Shown piece after piece: positions 19,920 through 20,269 of a stretch of 20,269 bases of DNA. The stretch is taken from the IMG/VR virus record IMGVR_UViG_3300020472_000215, positions 1 to 20,269 of that record. One strand, written 5' to 3'. Each line of letters begins with the position of its first letter. Position 1 is the stretch's first letter. The position numbers were made by a program, and so were the translations under genes. A model generated the notes under the pieces. It worked only from the letters and a program-made list of their open reading frames with translations, was not told the DNA's origin and searched no databases. The DNA is from a virus.

Positions 19920-20269
19920 AAGCTGCAATAGAAACCGTTAAAAACATCATTTCTCCAGAGCAAAACTGGAGTAAGTTTTTAATGAAGATCGTTGGCCTAT
20001 CTGCTATCTCTGCAATAGGTCTAATTGGTTTCAAAGCTTATACCGAATCACAGGAAGTTGATGATGGAGGCGATAAAGAAATTAGCGTTCTATTTGAAGA
20101 AGATCCAAGCAAGAAACTAAAAGTAGAAGCGTTGCTAAATGGCATCCTTACTAAGAACAGAGATATAAAATCTGTTTGGTTATATGACTGGCCCGATGCG
20201 AGAAATATCGTTCCCCTAAAAAATTACCCGAGGGGGTCAAGCGACCCTATCCCAACAGGTTATTTGATG
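19916..20269 (+). CDS. Membrane-anchored protein, 3' end beyond the window
   Basis: The first 118 codons are in the window. The N-terminus is MKAAIETVKNIISPEQNWSK, then a membrane helix (MKIVGLSAISAIGLIGF, about residues 23-39), then a polar, acidic domain (EVDDGGDKEISVLFEEDPSK, LKVEALLNGILTKN, VWLYDWPDARNIVPL) that would lie outside the cytoplasm or in the cytosol depending on orientation. The frame is open to the right edge. No family is recognised. It overlaps the previous gene by four bases, so it belongs to the lysis-like operon. Confidence 0.65.
   Translation, partial: MKAAIETVKNIISPEQNWSKFLMKIVGLSAISAIGLIGFKAYTESQEVDDGGDKEISVLFEEDPSKKLKVEALLNGILTKNRDIKSVWLYDWPDARNIVPLKNYPRGSSDPIPTGYLM

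Overview
The window looks like part of the genome of a tailed dsDNA phage (or prophage) of a marine cyanobacterium. Supporting this are a complete head-packaging cassette, a phage replication and recombination set, lysis-type membrane proteins, tightly overlapping genes, moderately AT-rich DNA, and two small proteins that resemble the C-terminal domain of cyanobacterial DnaX (DNA polymerase III tau). There is no rRNA, tRNA, integrase or photosynthesis gene. The host call is an inference from protein resemblance recalled without a database search. The gp10-like and tail-terminator-like neck genes favour a siphovirus.

Positions 1-9848 (minus strand, read right to left) form one late block: a small leading ORF, small terminase, large terminase, portal (DUF4055-like), MuF head-morphogenesis protein with a C-terminal HExxH domain, a small unknown protein, scaffold, major capsid protein with its own promoter and a 15-codon leader ORF, a decoration-like protein, a lysine-rich microprotein, a DnaT-like head-tail connector, a small unknown protein, a head closure protein, a gp10-like protein and a truncated tail-terminator-like gene. 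Most junctions are 1-4 nt overlaps.

Positions 9849-12287 hold an intergenic region with ten GTTCC/GGAAC motifs in about 230 bp, then (minus strand) a primase-polymerase/VapE helicase and a 58-residue ribbon-helix-helix-like protein. The latter starts at a 60-bp divergent control region with face-to-face promoters.

Positions 12288-14442 (plus) carry the two DnaX-tau-like proteins, an SNF2-type helicase and a VRR-NUC nuclease, closed by a hairpin shared with a small convergent SAP-like ORF.

Positions 14625-17990 (plus) hold three related promoters built on the same 10-bp-phased repeats, several microproteins with their own terminators, and a recombination operon: exported microprotein, two small proteins, RecE/DUF3799-type exonuclease, ERF annealing protein, excisionase-like HTH protein and one unknown. 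It ends in three hairpin terminators.

Positions 18041-19218 (minus) are a compact cassette of five microproteins. Positions 19270-20269 (plus) start a lysis-like operon with a putative holin. A recurrent CCAACCCC element lies just upstream of many plus-strand start codons that lack a Shine-Dalgarno sequence; this is the most unusual regulatory signal here. The most unusual protein is the MuF fusion with its metallopeptidase-like C-terminus.
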